Shown here one piece after another: positions 14,776 to 24,170 of a DNA stretch of 55,965 nt. Each line of letters begins with the position of its first letter. Within the stretch, counting starts at the first letter, position 1. This stretch comes from Roseburia sp. (GTDB lineage: Bacteria; Bacillota; Clostridia; Lachnospirales; Lachnospiraceae): the NCBI GenBank assembly GCA_023667765.1, contig JAMOZS010000011.1:1-55965 (forward strand), read 5' to 3'. A model generated the notes under the pieces. That model saw only the letters and a program-made list of their open reading frames with translations, searched no databases and was not told the origin of the DNA. Position numbers and translations under genes: made by a program.

Positions 14776-17490
14776 ATGAAAAATCCTCTTGTAAAACGAA
14801 TCCCCAGAGAGCTTCTGGGGGAATGGAGAAAGTATCTGGTGGTAAGTCTGTTTTTGATTCTTACCATTGGCTTTGTATCGGGTATGTATGTTGCGAATGA
14901 AAGTATGATGACAGCAGCGGAGGAGGGCGTATCCAAATATAAGCTGGAAAGCGGACATTTTGAGTTAAAGGAGAAAGCAAAAGAGGAGCTGCTTTCAGGG
15001 ATTATGTCAGGGGAAAAAGCAGATATTAAGCAGTATTATCTGGATAAAGCAAAAAAAGAACTGGACGAAGCGTTTGAAAAAGAATTTGAAGAGAAGTTCA
15101 CGGAAAGCTTTGCGCCTGCGTTCGAAGCGGAATTTGAACCGGCATTTGAGGCACAGGTCAAAGAAGTCTTAATGGCGCAGGGGCTTGATGAGGCGACAGC
15201 TAAGGCAATGCTTCCGGATGCGGTAGAACAGGCAAAGCAGACCGCCGATTATCTGAGCGCTTATGATAAGGCCTACGAGGAGGCTTATAAAGCGGCCTAT
15301 GAAGAGGCGTACCCGGAGGCCTATGAAGAGGCGTGGAAAGAAATTCAGGAAGAAATCGAAGGGGAATATGCGGAGGCGGAAGAGAAGTACGAGTTGAATG
15401 ATTCCGAATTTGCTCCCGTTCCGGTGGGTATCTATGAAAACTTTTACAGAAATGAAGAAGAAGATAAGGACAATGACGGCATATCTGACGGAACCGTTCG
15501 GGTCTATGCCAAAACGGAAGATATCAATCAGGCGTGCCTTATGGAGGGAAGCTTCCCTGTAAAGGAAGATGAAATTGCGGTTGACCGTATGCATGCGGAT
15601 AACGCAGGAATTCAAGTGGGAGATACCATTACGGTGGGCGGGGAGCAGTTTCGGGTCTCCGGGCTGCTTGCCTATGTAAATTATGCCACTCTTCATGAAA
15701 AAAACACGGACCTTATCTTTGACGCCATCAAGTTTGATGTGGCGATGGTGACAGAAAGCGGCTTTGAACGATTACATAAGAGTATTCATTATGCATATGC
15801 ATGGCAGTATGCCACAGAACCGGTGGATGAAAAAGAAGAAAAGAAGCTCTCGGATGATTTCTTAAAGGTACTGCTTACCCGTACGGTTGTCTGGGAGAAT
15901 GAAATAGAAGATTATCTTCCGCGGTATGCGAATCAGGCAATTCATTTTGCAACGGATGATATGGGCTCCGACGAGGCGATGGGCGGCGTTCTCCTGGACA
16001 TTCTGATTGTCATTATTGCGTTTATTTTTGCCATTACAATAAGTAATACGATTGCCCGGGAATCCCAGACAATCGGAACGCTTCGCGCATCCGGTTACAG
16101 CAGGGGGGAACTGATTAGGCATTATCTTTCCATGCCGGTCATTGTAACATTTTTTGCCGCAGGGATTGGGAATATACTCGGCTATTCTGTATTTAAAAAT
16201 GTGGTGGTATCCATGTACTATAACAGCTACAGTCTGCCGGTCTATGAAACAATATGGAATCCTGAGGCGTTTGTGAAAACCACATTGATTCCGGTTGCGC
16301 TGATGTTTGTGGTAAATCTTGCCGTTATTATGAAAATGATGCGGCATACGCCTTTGGAGTTTTTGCGGCACGATTTAAAGAAAAAGAAACGCAAAAAAAC
16401 AATGCGTCTTCCGGACTGGCGGTTTTTTGCCAGATTCCGCCTGCGTATTATGTTTCAGAATATGTCAAACTATGCAATTCTCTTTTTGGGTATTCTTTTT
16501 ATCATGGTGATGCTGGCAATGGCAGTCGGAATGCCAGACACTCTTGCGTTTTATAAAGAAAATGCCGCGGATATGATGTTTGCAAAATATCAGTATATAC
16601 TAAAAGCATATGAAGATGAAAACGGAAACTTGATTCATACGGAAAATAAAGATGCCGAGAAATTCAGTATGCAGTCGCTGATAAAAAAGAGCGATGTTTT
16701 AGAGGAAGAGGTTTCGGTATATGGAATTTCCGATGGAAGTAAGTATGTAGAAATCGCCGGTCTGACGTCCCTTTCGGAGAATGAAGTATATATTTCGGAA
16801 TCCTTCCGGGAGAAATACAGGCTGGAAATCGGCGATACCGTTTCCCTTGAAGAAAAATATGAAAACAAGCAGTATCAGTTCCAAGTTTCAGGAATTTATG
16901 ACAAATGCCAAAGCATTGCGGTATTCCTGTCCATACAAAATTACGGCGCAGTTTTTGGTCTGGAGGAAAAGGAATTTAGCGGTTATATGTCAGATTCCGA
17001 AATTACGGATATTGCGGAGGATAACATTGCAACGGTTATTACGGAGCGTGATATTACGAAAATGTGCGACCAGTTGGATCATTCTATGGGCGCTTACATG
17101 CAGTATTTCCAGTATTTATGCATTCTTTTGTCGGCGGTGTTAATTTACCTTCTCACCAAAATTATTATAGAGAAGAATGAAAATGCGATATCCATGACCA
17201 AGATTCTGGGATATGAGAATCGGGAAATAGCGAGCTTATATCTGCTTTCTACGACAATAGTGCTGATTTTGGCAGACGCTGTCTGTGTCTTTTTGGGGGC
17301 CCTTGTGATGGCGCGTGCCTGGGAAGCTATCATGAGCAGTTATAGCGGATGGTTTACATTTGCGATTCAGCCGGTGGGATATGTTAAAATGTTTGTGTTT
17401 GTCTTAATCGGATATTTACTGGTTATGATTTTTGATTTTAGAAGAATTAGAAAGATTTCAATGGAAGAGGCGCTTAAGAATGTGGAGTGA
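14776..17490 (+). CDS. FtsX-like ABC permease with large acidic extracellular coiled region
   Basis: The 904-residue protein has an N-terminal span (about 19-38), a long extracellular domain, a first FtsX core with three spans (about 410-530; IIAFIFAITISNTIARESQTIGTLRASG is the typical FtsX helix and coupling region), a second N-anchor-like span near 565, another extracellular domain, and a final FtsX core (about 775-890) ending MEEALKNVE. Between about 75 and 210 lies a striking Glu/Ala/aromatic run (FEKEFEEKF..., AYEEAYKAAYEEAYPEAYEEAW) predicted to form a long helix. It pairs with the ATPase 41 bases upstream. The repeat is longer than in usual family members and may be a ligand- or partner-binding stalk. 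Confidence 0.88.
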   Translation: MKNPLVKRIPRELLGEWRKYLVVSLFLILTIGFVSGMYVANESMMTAAEEGVSKYKLESGHFELKEKAKEELLSGIMSGEKADIKQYYLDKAKKELDEAFEKEFEEKFTESFAPAFEAEFEPAFEAQVKEVLMAQGLDEATAKAMLPDAVEQAKQTADYLSAYDKAYEEAYKAAYEEAYPEAYEEAWKEIQEEIEGEYAEAEEKYELNDSEFAPVPVGIYENFYRNEEEDKDNDGISDGTVRVYAKTEDINQACLMEGSFPVKEDEIAVDRMHADNAGIQVGDTITVGGEQFRVSGLLAYVNYATLHEKNTDLIFDAIKFDVAMVTESGFERLHKSIHYAYAWQYATEPVDEKEEKKLSDDFLKVLLTRTVVWENEIEDYLPRYANQAIHFATDDMGSDEAMGGVLLDILIVIIAFIFAITISNTIARESQTIGTLRASGYSRGELIRHYLSMPVIVTFFAAGIGNILGYSVFKNVVVSMYYNSYSLPVYETIWNPEAFVKTTLIPVALMFVVNLAVIMKMMRHTPLEFLRHDLKKKKRKKTMRLPDWRFFARFRLRIMFQNMSNYAILFLGILFIMVMLAMAVGMPDTLAFYKENAADMMFAKYQYILKAYEDENGNLIHTENKDAEKFSMQSLIKKSDVLEEEVSVYGISDGSKYVEIAGLTSLSENEVYISESFREKYRLEIGDTVSLEEKYENKQYQFQVSGIYDKCQSIAVFLSIQNYGAVFGLEEKEFSGYMSDSEITDIAEDNIATVITERDITKMCDQLDHSMGAYMQYFQYLCILLSAVLIYLLTKIIIEKNENAISMTKILGYENREIASLYLLSTTIVLILADAVCVFLGALVMARAWEAIMSSYSGWFTFAIQPVGYVKMFVFVLIGYLLVMIFDFRRIRKISMEEALKNVE

Positions 17491-17658
17491 GGAATAGAAA
17501 GATGGTTATAGAGATACCGGTCATATAAACCTTTTGTGGATACATCTGTGGAAACTTAAGGAAAATAATATATTGGCAAATCGATAAACTTATGATAGGA
17601 TTAATAGAAAAAGGAACATGCGTTTGCATGATTGCGGATGTAACTTTGGCAGCGATTG

Positions 17659-17690
17659 AAAGCAGAGGAGATGCTCTGCTTTTCTCTTAT
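17659..17690 (+). terminator. Intrinsic-type terminator downstream of the ABC/FtsX operon
   Basis: AAAGCAGAG - GAGATG - CTCTGCTTT is a perfect 9-bp stem followed by TCTCTTAT. It lies 170 bases after the permease stop and 45 before the restriction gene, separating the two units. Confidence 0.6.
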
Positions 17691-17734
17691 AGAAAAATAT
17701 AAGTTTGGGGAGACGGAAGAGAGAGGTATGTATC

Positions 17735-19189
17735 ATGAGCGGTCATTTTTTTCATAGAAAAGAACTTGAGAAAATATTAGATAATGCCTTGAATAAAACA
17801 TTAGGTGAAGTGGATAAAAACAATGTGTTTGACAGAACGATTACAAATCCTAAGATTACCGGAATTGCAGGAGATGTAATAGAGCAGTCAGTGTTAGGTT
17901 TTCCGGCTGATAATTTGCAGCGTCCGGATTTGAATGTAGATGGCGTAGATACCGAGTTAAAGACTACCGGTATCAGTTTGTCTAAGAAAGAAGCAAATAA
18001 ATATGAAGCGAAGGAACCTCTTTCCATCACAGCAGTTTCACCGGATAAAATTGTTTTAGAAGAATTCAAGACATCTAAGTTTTGGCACAAACTGGAGCAT
18101 ATGTTATTGGTGTATTATCATTATGCCTCTACGAAAACGGTAAAAGCAGCCGAGTATGCAGATTTTTATATCAGAGGATATGAGTTTCATGAGTTTAATG
18201 AGACGGATAAAGAAAGATTAAAGAGTGACTGGGAGCTGGTAAGGGATTTTATCATAGAGTTACAGAATACATATGAACAGCCGGAGAAACAATATCCAAG
18301 ACTTTCTTCGGAGCTGAGAGATAAGCTGGTGTATATTGACACGGCGCCAAAGTGGCCTCATCCACCAAGATTTAGATTGAAGAGGCAGGTGGTTACGGGT
18401 ATGGTCCAAAATCACTTTGGGAGTCAGCTGGAACAGCTTCCGGGAAAATATAATGGCTTTAGGGATATAGATTACAAATGCCAATGTATTACAGAACAGG
18501 ATGTATCAAAAACGGTTGGACAGTTAATTCGACAGTATGGCATAGCTGTAAAAGATGTGAAGAAGGTTTCAAAATCAATTAATGAAATCATTATTGTGAA
18601 AATGTTTGGTGGACAATCTAAGAAAATGAATCAGATTGAGTTATTTAATCATTTTGGTCTGATTGGAAAGTCTATTACCATGACAGCGGCAGGAAACAGA
18701 ACGGAAGATACAAAGTTATTTTCTATAGATTTTGAGGAATGGACGGATAGAGAAATAGAATTTGAAGATTCCAGTCTGTATGATTACTTTGCAAACCACC
18801 AGTTCTTATGCATACTATTTGAAGAACCCTCTATAAAGGCTCCTTTGTGTGAGAATCGGTTTATAGGATTTAAGAGATTGTCATTTACGGAGGAATTTAT
18901 TCAAAGAGAAGTAAGAAAGGTTTGGGATGAGGTGAGAAGTCTGATTTGGGAAAACAGATTGGTTGAAAGGGAAGAGTTGGACAAGAATGGAAAACCAAGG
19001 ATAAATCCAAAATCGGGAACCATCAGCACCAGCTTAAATTTCCCGAAGTCTAAAGATCATATTGTATTTATACGAGGTAGTGGAATGGATGCCGGTGCAA
19101 AAACAGAAGAGGTCAATGAAATAAAAATGTATAAGCAATATGTGTGGATAAAGGGTTCCTATATTGTTGATATGCTAAGGAAGCGCTGA
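17735..19189 (+). CDS. Sau3AI-family (MutH-like) type II restriction endonuclease
   Basis: The 484-residue product resembles Sau3AI, a two-domain MutH-fold enzyme that cuts GATC. The N-terminal catalytic domain shows GDVIEQSVLGFPADN followed by DLNVDGVDTELKTTG, in which the D and the ExK triad match the MutH/Sau3AI D...ExK site. The C-terminal half (from about 270) repeats the fold as an allosteric or DNA-binding domain (DYKCQCITEQDVSKTVGQLIRQYG). GAGAGG at 17721-17726 is 8 bases before ATG 17735; the upstream TTG start has no site. The last codons and TGA (MLRKR-stop) lie inside palindromic repeat c, so the original C-terminus may differ. GATC specificity is inferred from the family. The methylase follows 130 bases downstream. 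Confidence 0.88.
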   Translation: MSGHFFHRKELEKILDNALNKTLGEVDKNNVFDRTITNPKITGIAGDVIEQSVLGFPADNLQRPDLNVDGVDTELKTTGISLSKKEANKYEAKEPLSITAVSPDKIVLEEFKTSKFWHKLEHMLLVYYHYASTKTVKAAEYADFYIRGYEFHEFNETDKERLKSDWELVRDFIIELQNTYEQPEKQYPRLSSELRDKLVYIDTAPKWPHPPRFRLKRQVVTGMVQNHFGSQLEQLPGKYNGFRDIDYKCQCITEQDVSKTVGQLIRQYGIAVKDVKKVSKSINEIIIVKMFGGQSKKMNQIELFNHFGLIGKSITMTAAGNRTEDTKLFSIDFEEWTDREIEFEDSSLYDYFANHQFLCILFEEPSIKAPLCENRFIGFKRLSFTEEFIQREVRKVWDEVRSLIWENRLVEREELDKNGKPRINPKSGTISTSLNFPKSKDHIVFIRGSGMDAGAKTEEVNEIKMYKQYVWIKGSYIVDMLRKR

Positions 19190-19248
19190 TGAAAGCAGCC
19201 TTTCCTTAGAGCCTCCGGCGGTGTACATGGATTTGCAGGGGATTTTGT
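19175..19248 (+). repeat. Dispersed palindromic repeat, copy c (overlaps restriction gene stop)
   Basis: CTAAGGAAGCGCTGA ... GCAGCCTTTCCTTAG (19175-19209) is followed by AGCCTCCGGCGGTGTACATG and TTTGCAGGGGATTTTG, the first half of the flank in copies a and b. The TGA stop of the restriction gene (19187-19189) is inside the left arm. Confidence 0.75.
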
Positions 19249-19279
19249 AAGGTTAGTGATTCATCTTTTGACGGCTATC

Positions 19280-19288
19280 TGGTATAAT
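19280..19288 (+). promoter_or_regulatory. Extended -10 promoter of the cytosine methyltransferase
   Basis: TGGTATAAT is a perfect extended -10 (TGn-TATAAT) 31 bases before the methylase ATG, with no good -35 at 17 bases. A separate promoter would let the methylase be made independently of the nuclease. Confidence 0.55.
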
Positions 19289-19318
19289 CGAATGAGCAAA
19301 TGAAAAGGAGTTTTGTTA

Positions 19319-20518
19319 ATGGAAAAAACAGTTTGTGAGTTGTTTGCAGGAGTTGGTGGATTTCGTTTGGGATTAGAAAGAGCCTCTGAAGATTGGAAAA
19401 CAGTGTGGTTTTCCCAGTGGGAGCCAAATAAAAAAATGCAATGGGCTCATGCATGTTATGTGTCGCATTGGGGTGATATTGATGATAATACAGGCAAAGA
19501 TATCGGAGAAGTTGAGAAAAAAGACATTCCTAATCATAATTTATTAGTGGGAGGCTTTCCCTGTCAGGATTATTCGGTGGCAAGGCCGTTGCCGGGCGCA
19601 ACAGGAATTGAAGGGAAGAAAGGTGTTTTATGGTGGCAAATTCGTGATATATTGCGGGAAAAAAAAGCACCCTTTGTTTTACTGGAGAATGTGGATAGAT
19701 TGTTAAGGTCGCCGGCTTCACAAAGGGGCAGAGATTTTGGAGTAATATTAGCATGTCTGGCGGACCTTGGTTATTCGGCTGAATGGCGGGTAATTAATGC
19801 AGCAGAATATGGTGCAGGGCAGAGAAGAAGAAGAACATTTATCTTTGCTTATAAGAACGACACGAAATATGGAAGGGGCATTTCCGGAAAAGAAGCCAAA
19901 GATATTATTGAGAAGGAAGGTTTCTTCGGAAGAACCTTTCCCATTGAAAGCATGGAAAAGGTTGATGATACGATAATTAATTATCAGAATATACATGAAG
20001 TATCTGAAAGGTTTGAGTTTGCATTTAAAAATGCCGGATATATGTACAAGGGGAAGATATATACGGCAAAAGTTATGCCCCTATTAGAAAAACCAATCTC
20101 CTTAAAGGAATTATTGGAAACAGATGTTGATGATAAATACTTCCTAAATGATGATTTAAAGAAATGGGAATATCTCAAGGGCGCAAAAAAGATACAACGT
20201 ATCAGCAAAACCGGGCATCAGTATACATTTAGCGAGGGGCCGATAGCATTTCCTGATGATATAGAATTACCGGCCAGAACCATGTTGACATCGGAATCAG
20301 GCTTAAGCAGAAGTACGCATGTCATTAAGGACCCTCAAAATGGTAAAATGCGGCTGATTACACCACTGGAGGCAGAAAGAATACAAGGGTTTGATGATTA
20401 TTGGACTGATATAGGTATGCCTGAAAAGTTCAGGTATTTTTGCATGGGAAATGCATTAGTAGTGTCCATGGTTACGCGTATGGGAGGAACATTAAACAAA
20501 ATATTTGAGAAAGAGTAA
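19319..20518 (+). CDS. DNA (cytosine-5-)methyltransferase
   Basis: A 399-residue C5 methyltransferase with the ordered motifs: I (ELFAGVGGFRLGLE), IV (GGFPCQDYSVA with the catalytic Cys), VI (VLLENVDRLL), VIII (GAGQRRRRTFIF), a target-recognition region at about 190-310, and IX/X (RLITPLEAERIQGFDDYW, MGNALVVSMV). It most likely protects the recognition site of the Sau3AI-like nuclease upstream, which cuts GATC in the prototype; the pairing is inferred from adjacency. AAGGAG 8 bases before ATG 19319 sets the start. An extended -10 promoter lies just upstream. AT-rich codon use matches the nuclease, so both probably arrived together. Confidence 0.93.
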   Translation: MEKTVCELFAGVGGFRLGLERASEDWKTVWFSQWEPNKKMQWAHACYVSHWGDIDDNTGKDIGEVEKKDIPNHNLLVGGFPCQDYSVARPLPGATGIEGKKGVLWWQIRDILREKKAPFVLLENVDRLLRSPASQRGRDFGVILACLADLGYSAEWRVINAAEYGAGQRRRRTFIFAYKNDTKYGRGISGKEAKDIIEKEGFFGRTFPIESMEKVDDTIINYQNIHEVSERFEFAFKNAGYMYKGKIYTAKVMPLLEKPISLKELLETDVDDKYFLNDDLKKWEYLKGAKKIQRISKTGHQYTFSEGPIAFPDDIELPARTMLTSESGLSRSTHVIKDPQNGKMRLITPLEAERIQGFDDYWTDIGMPEKFRYFCMGNALVVSMVTRMGGTLNKIFEKE

Positions 20519-20614
20519 TATGTCTGGAATGTCCTTGCCAGAGGAACACAGAGAATATATACTTAAGGAAGAAAAGAAGCGTTGATAAAATAAGGGGAAA
20601 GCGGGTATAGGAAG

Positions 20615-21490
20615 ATGCTTTTAAAGATTGCATTATTACAGATAGCGGCGACGGAATCTCTTGCGGGCAATCTGAATAAGGGAATGGAATATTGCAGGAA
20701 GGCAAAGGAAATGGGGGCGGATATTGCCCTTTTCCCGGAGATGTGGAGCGTGGGTTATGCCGTGCCGGAAGAGATATCCCAACTGAAAAGTATGGCGGTA
20801 ACTACAGACGGGGAGTTTGTTCGTGCCTTCCGGGAGCTGGCAAAGGAGCTTCAAATGGCCATCGGCATTACCTTTTTAGAGCAGCATGAACCCTTGCCGA
20901 GGAATACCATCTGTCTGTTTGATTACAGGGGTGATTTGCAATATGTATATGCCAAGGTTCATACCTGCGATTTTGGAGAAGAGTGCAGATTGGATGCGGG
21001 AGAGGATTTTTATGTCGCCAATCTTGATACGGAGAAGGGTTCTATTAAGGTAGGCTCCATGATATGCTATGACCGCGAATTTCCCGAAAGCGCAAGAATT
21101 TTAATGCTAAAGGGTGCGGAGCTGGTGCTGGTTCCGAATGCCTGCCCGATGGAAATAAATCGTTTGTCCCAGCTTCGGGGCAGGGCATATGAAAATATGA
21201 TGGCAATCGCCACTTGTAATTATCCGGCAAATCAGCCGGATTGTAATGGTCATTCGTCTGTATTTGATGGAGTGGCTTATCTGCCGGAGCTGCCTGCGTC
21301 GAGGGATACCTGCCTGTTAGAGGCCGGAGAGGAAGAGGGCATTTATATGGCACAGCTGGATGTAGATATGCTGCGTAAGTATCGGGAGCATGAGGTACAT
21401 GGCAATGCATACAGGCATCCTGATAAATATAAGCTGTTGACGGAAAGGCATATTGAATATCCCTTTGTGCGTAGGGATTACAGAGAGTAG
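20615..21490 (+). CDS. Carbon-nitrogen hydrolase (nitrilase superfamily)
   Basis: The 291-residue cytoplasmic enzyme shows the nitrilase-superfamily catalytic triad: E42 (ALFPEMW), K114 (YAKVHTCDF) and C151 (MICYDREFPES). It would hydrolyse an amide or carbamoyl C-N bond. The closest pattern is the N-carbamoylputrescine amidase or omega-amidase-like branch, but the substrate cannot be fixed. RGRAYENMMAIATCNYP is the typical structural core. The ribosome binding site is poor: AGGAAG abuts the ATG, and GGGGAAA is 15 bases away. The gene ends 18 bases before the GIY-YIG gene, so they may be cotranscribed. Higher GC than the restriction genes suggests a return to host-type sequence. Confidence 0.88.
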   Translation: MLLKIALLQIAATESLAGNLNKGMEYCRKAKEMGADIALFPEMWSVGYAVPEEISQLKSMAVTTDGEFVRAFRELAKELQMAIGITFLEQHEPLPRNTICLFDYRGDLQYVYAKVHTCDFGEECRLDAGEDFYVANLDTEKGSIKVGSMICYDREFPESARILMLKGAELVLVPNACPMEINRLSQLRGRAYENMMAIATCNYPANQPDCNGHSSVFDGVAYLPELPASRDTCLLEAGEEEGIYMAQLDVDMLRKYREHEVHGNAYRHPDKYKLLTERHIEYPFVRRDYRE

Positions 21491-21508
21491 GAAGGGGAGG
21501 ATATGCAT

Positions 21509-22354
21509 ATGGCATATGGAAAATCCATAGAATTATTTTTGGTAAATGGAACAGCGGACAGTTTAACGATTGCGGAATTATCTAATTGGAATGGCAAGGC
21601 TATTAAGATACCGAGAATAGAGGTTGCTGATTGTACCCGTGATGATTTAAAGACGCCGGGAATCTATTTTCTGTTCTGCAAATCTGAGGATGAACAGGAT
21701 TCCGTATATATCGGAGAAGCGGAAAACTGCTATGAAAGGCTGCTGCAGCATCTCAGGGATTATCAATCGGACAAGGAGAAATATTATTGGAATACAGCAG
21801 TCATATTTACGGGAAGGGATTTAACCAAGGCGCATATCCGGTATTTGGAGAATAAATGTGTGGAAATCGCCCGGGAAACAGGCCGCTATAATGTCCTGAC
21901 AAAGAATACTTATAAGAATACCGTCATGAAAGAATCACAGATAGCCGCCATGGATGAATTTGTAGATAATGTGCAGATTTTGATTAATGCCTTAGGGTAT
22001 AAAGTTCTTGAACCGATAACGCATCATAGGGCTGCGGATTCCGGAGAGGAGAAATACTATATCTCCATAGCCTCCGTAGCGGCAAGCGGAATCGAAACTC
22101 CTGAGGGCTTCGTTGTTTTTAAGGGCGCCACAATCAACGAAAAAACTGCCCTTAAGTCGCTGGGGGCAGGAATGTTGAAGCTGCGAAACGAATTATTGCA
22201 GAGTGATAAGGTCAGGGATTTTGTTCTAAAAGAAGATGTATTGTTTTCAAGCTCGTCGGCAGCGGCAGATTTCCTGTTAGGGTACAGCGTCAGCGGCCCT
22301 GCGACATGGAAGGATAAGAACGGGAAATCTCTGAAGGAGCACAATGCGATGTAA
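21509..22354 (+). CDS. GIY-YIG nuclease family protein with DUF4357
   Basis: The N-terminal part has a GIY-YIG domain at about 45-140: GIYFLFC, SVYIGEAENCYERLLQH, then a metal-binding glutamate in RYLENKCVEIA and the closing N of NVLTKNT. The C-terminal half (about 195-280) is a DUF4357 domain (GFVVFKGATI, FSSSSAAADFLLG, NGKSLKEH). Combinations of GIY-YIG with DUF4357 are common single proteins near restriction or defence loci, and their substrate is not known to me. The start at 21509 is preferred because AGGGGAGG (21493-21500) is 8 bases away; the ATG at 21503 is too close. It may be cotranscribed with the hydrolase upstream. Confidence 0.88.
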   Translation: MAYGKSIELFLVNGTADSLTIAELSNWNGKAIKIPRIEVADCTRDDLKTPGIYFLFCKSEDEQDSVYIGEAENCYERLLQHLRDYQSDKEKYYWNTAVIFTGRDLTKAHIRYLENKCVEIARETGRYNVLTKNTYKNTVMKESQIAAMDEFVDNVQILINALGYKVLEPITHHRAADSGEEKYYISIASVAASGIETPEGFVVFKGATINEKTALKSLGAGMLKLRNELLQSDKVRDFVLKEDVLFSSSSAAADFLLGYSVSGPATWKDKNGKSLKEHNAM

Positions 22355-22561
22355 CTTATAAAACAATCCTTCAAAGCTGTTGACATCTATAAAAAATATA
22401 TGTTAATGTAATTTCAATCATATAATATTTACTTCTGCGGGTAATGAGTCAAGCGGATGTGTATGGATGGAAAGGGAACAAAACAGTATTTACGGAACGG
22501 ATTAAAGTGGCAGGGACACATTTAAAAATCAAGGTTAAATAAATCAGGGGGGAATCCCGCT

Positions 22562-23686
22562 ATGAGAGATAGAATTTTAATTGTTGATGATGTGGAGTTG
22601 AATCGGGAAATATTGAGGGAAACACTTCAGGAGGATTATCAAATCCTGGAGGTTGACAGCGGCAAGGCCGCCCTTGAATTTATGGAAAAAGAAAGAGGGC
22701 AATTGTCTCTGGTACTTCTGGATTTATTAATGCCCGGGATAGACGGTCTCCAGGTACTAAAGATTATGAGGGAGAGACAGTGGATAGATAAGTTGCCGGT
22801 ACTGGTCATTACCGGAGAAAATTCCAGTCGGACAGAGGAGAAATGTCTGGATTATGGAGTGGCGGACTTTATCAAAAGACCCTTTAACAATACAATCGTA
22901 AAAAAGCGCGTGCATAATATTGTGAAGCTTTTTCAGTATCAGAGTGAGCTGGAGCGTAAGGTAGAGGAGCAGACGGAAGCATTGCGAGAGCAAAATGACC
23001 TGCTGCAGATTCAGGCAAAAAGGCTTCACAGAACCAATGAAAATCTGGTAGATATTCTGGGAACCGTGGTAGAATACCGGAATCTGGAAAGCGGAGAGCA
23101 TATTAAGCGGGTCAAAGGCTTTACGGAGATTCTGGCCAGGCAGATTATGGAGGAGTACCCGGAATACGGACTGACGGAGCGCCAGATTAAGACCATAGTT
23201 ATGGCCAGTTCATTCCATGACATCGGTAAGATTGCCATACCGGATAATATTCTGCTCAAGCCCGGAAGACTCACCAAAGAGGAATTTGAGTATATGAAAT
23301 CCCACACGATTAGAGGCGGTGAGATTATTGATAAATTAAAGGGCATTTGGGATGAGGATTGTCAGAAAGCGGGATATGAAATCTGCAGGTATCATCATGA
23401 GCGTTATGACGGCAATGGTTATCCTGACGGGCTGAAGGAGGATGAGATTCCGATATCGGCGCAGATTGTTTCGGTAGCGGATGTATATGATGCGCTGGTC
23501 AGCGAACGGGTGTACAAGGGGCCCTATTCCAAGGAGGAGTCCTATCAAATGATAATAGCCGGGAAGTGCGGCATCTTTGCTCCTTGGCTTTTGGAATGCC
23601 TGAGTCATGTAAAGAAACAGTTTGAGGAGCTTGTTGACAGGCATCAGGGCGGGGACAGCAGGAATGCAGGAGAGCAGATTATTTAA
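22562..23686 (+). CDS. Response regulator with HD-GYP phosphodiesterase domain
   Basis: Residues 1-120 are a receiver domain (ILIVDDVELNREIL; phosphoacceptor D in LVLLDLLMPGIDG; K in DFIKRPF). A coiled coil follows (about 125-160), then an HD-GYP domain (about 165-360) with SSFHDIGKIAIPDNIL and YHHERYDGNGYP, the HD and GYP signatures of c-di-GMP phosphodiesterases. No sensor kinase is adjacent, so its input is unknown. GGGGGGAA before the ATG supports the start. The TAA stop (23684-23686) is the first triplet of palindromic repeat d, so the original 3' end could have been altered; the domain itself is complete. It would lower c-di-GMP, opposite to the GGDEF protein at 33604. Confidence 0.92.
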   Translation: MRDRILIVDDVELNREILRETLQEDYQILEVDSGKAALEFMEKERGQLSLVLLDLLMPGIDGLQVLKIMRERQWIDKLPVLVITGENSSRTEEKCLDYGVADFIKRPFNNTIVKKRVHNIVKLFQYQSELERKVEEQTEALREQNDLLQIQAKRLHRTNENLVDILGTVVEYRNLESGEHIKRVKGFTEILARQIMEEYPEYGLTERQIKTIVMASSFHDIGKIAIPDNILLKPGRLTKEEFEYMKSHTIRGGEIIDKLKGIWDEDCQKAGYEICRYHHERYDGNGYPDGLKEDEIPISAQIVSVADVYDALVSERVYKGPYSKEESYQMIIAGKCGIFAPWLLECLSHVKKQFEELVDRHQGGDSRNAGEQII

Positions 23687-23716
23687 GGAAGGGCTGATTG
23701 TATCAGCACTTCCTTA
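23684..23716. repeat. Dispersed palindromic repeat, copy d (supplies HD-GYP stop codon)
   Basis: TAAGGAAGGGCTGAT - TGT - ATCAGCACTTCCTTA pairs over 15 bp with one mismatch. The initial TAA is the stop codon of the HD-GYP gene. The GGCGGTGTACA flank is absent here. It lies between convergent genes and could act as a bidirectional hairpin, though no T-run follows. Confidence 0.75.
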
Positions 23717-23732
23717 GATATTGGTACTCCAC

Positions 23733-24170
23733 TTATTTTTGAGACATGCCAAGTACTTTATAAAGCAAGGTATAGAGTTGTACTGCTTCTTCGGTATCGA
23801 GTTTTACGCAACCTGCAATCTTTTGAGGAATGTCCTTAGCCTTTTCTTTTATTGCTTCGCCTTTCTCTGTAATCTCGACTGTCAACATGCGCTCGTCCTC
23901 TGCACTACGGTAGCGCTTAACATAACCTTTTGCTTCCAGACTTTTTAGCACGGGAGTCAAGGTACCTGAATCAAGAAACAGCTTTTTTCCAAGTTCTTTT
24001 ACGGTTATCTTCTTTTCCTCCCAAAACACCATCATGGCGATATATTGCGTGTATGTGATGTTAAGTTTATCTAAATAGGGTCTATACTGTTTAATGATTT
24101 CACGGGATGCCGCATATAAAGGAAAGCATAATTGATTCTCAAGCTTCAATCCGTCATAATTATTGCTCAT
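23733..24170 (-). CDS. MarR-family regulator, OhrR-like (peroxide sensing)
   Basis: The 145-residue winged-helix protein opens LENQLCFPLYAASREIIKQYRPYLDKLNITYTQY, the N-terminal pattern of OhrR-type MarR proteins. Cys15 matches the peroxidatic cysteine, and Tyr residues expected nearby are present. The wing and recognition helix follow (VKELGKKLFLDSGTLTPVLKSLE, RSAEDERMLTVEITEKG). Oxidation of the cysteine by organic peroxide would release DNA. It overlaps the flavodoxin gene by 11 bases (24160-24170), so they are cotranscribed, and a matching operator sits in the glutathione peroxidase promoter. Autoregulation of the whole cluster is inferred. Confidence 0.9.
   Translation of the reverse strand: MSNNYDGLKLENQLCFPLYAASREIIKQYRPYLDKLNITYTQYIAMMVFWEEKKITVKELGKKLFLDSGTLTPVLKSLEAKGYVKRYRSAEDERMLTVEITEKGEAIKEKAKDIPQKIAGCVKLDTEEAVQLYTLLYKVLGMSQK

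Noticed and set aside
19268-19288. TTGACG as the -35 of the methylase promoter
   Set aside because: Its distance to TATAAT is only 9 bases; the extended -10 TGGTATAAT explains the promoter better.
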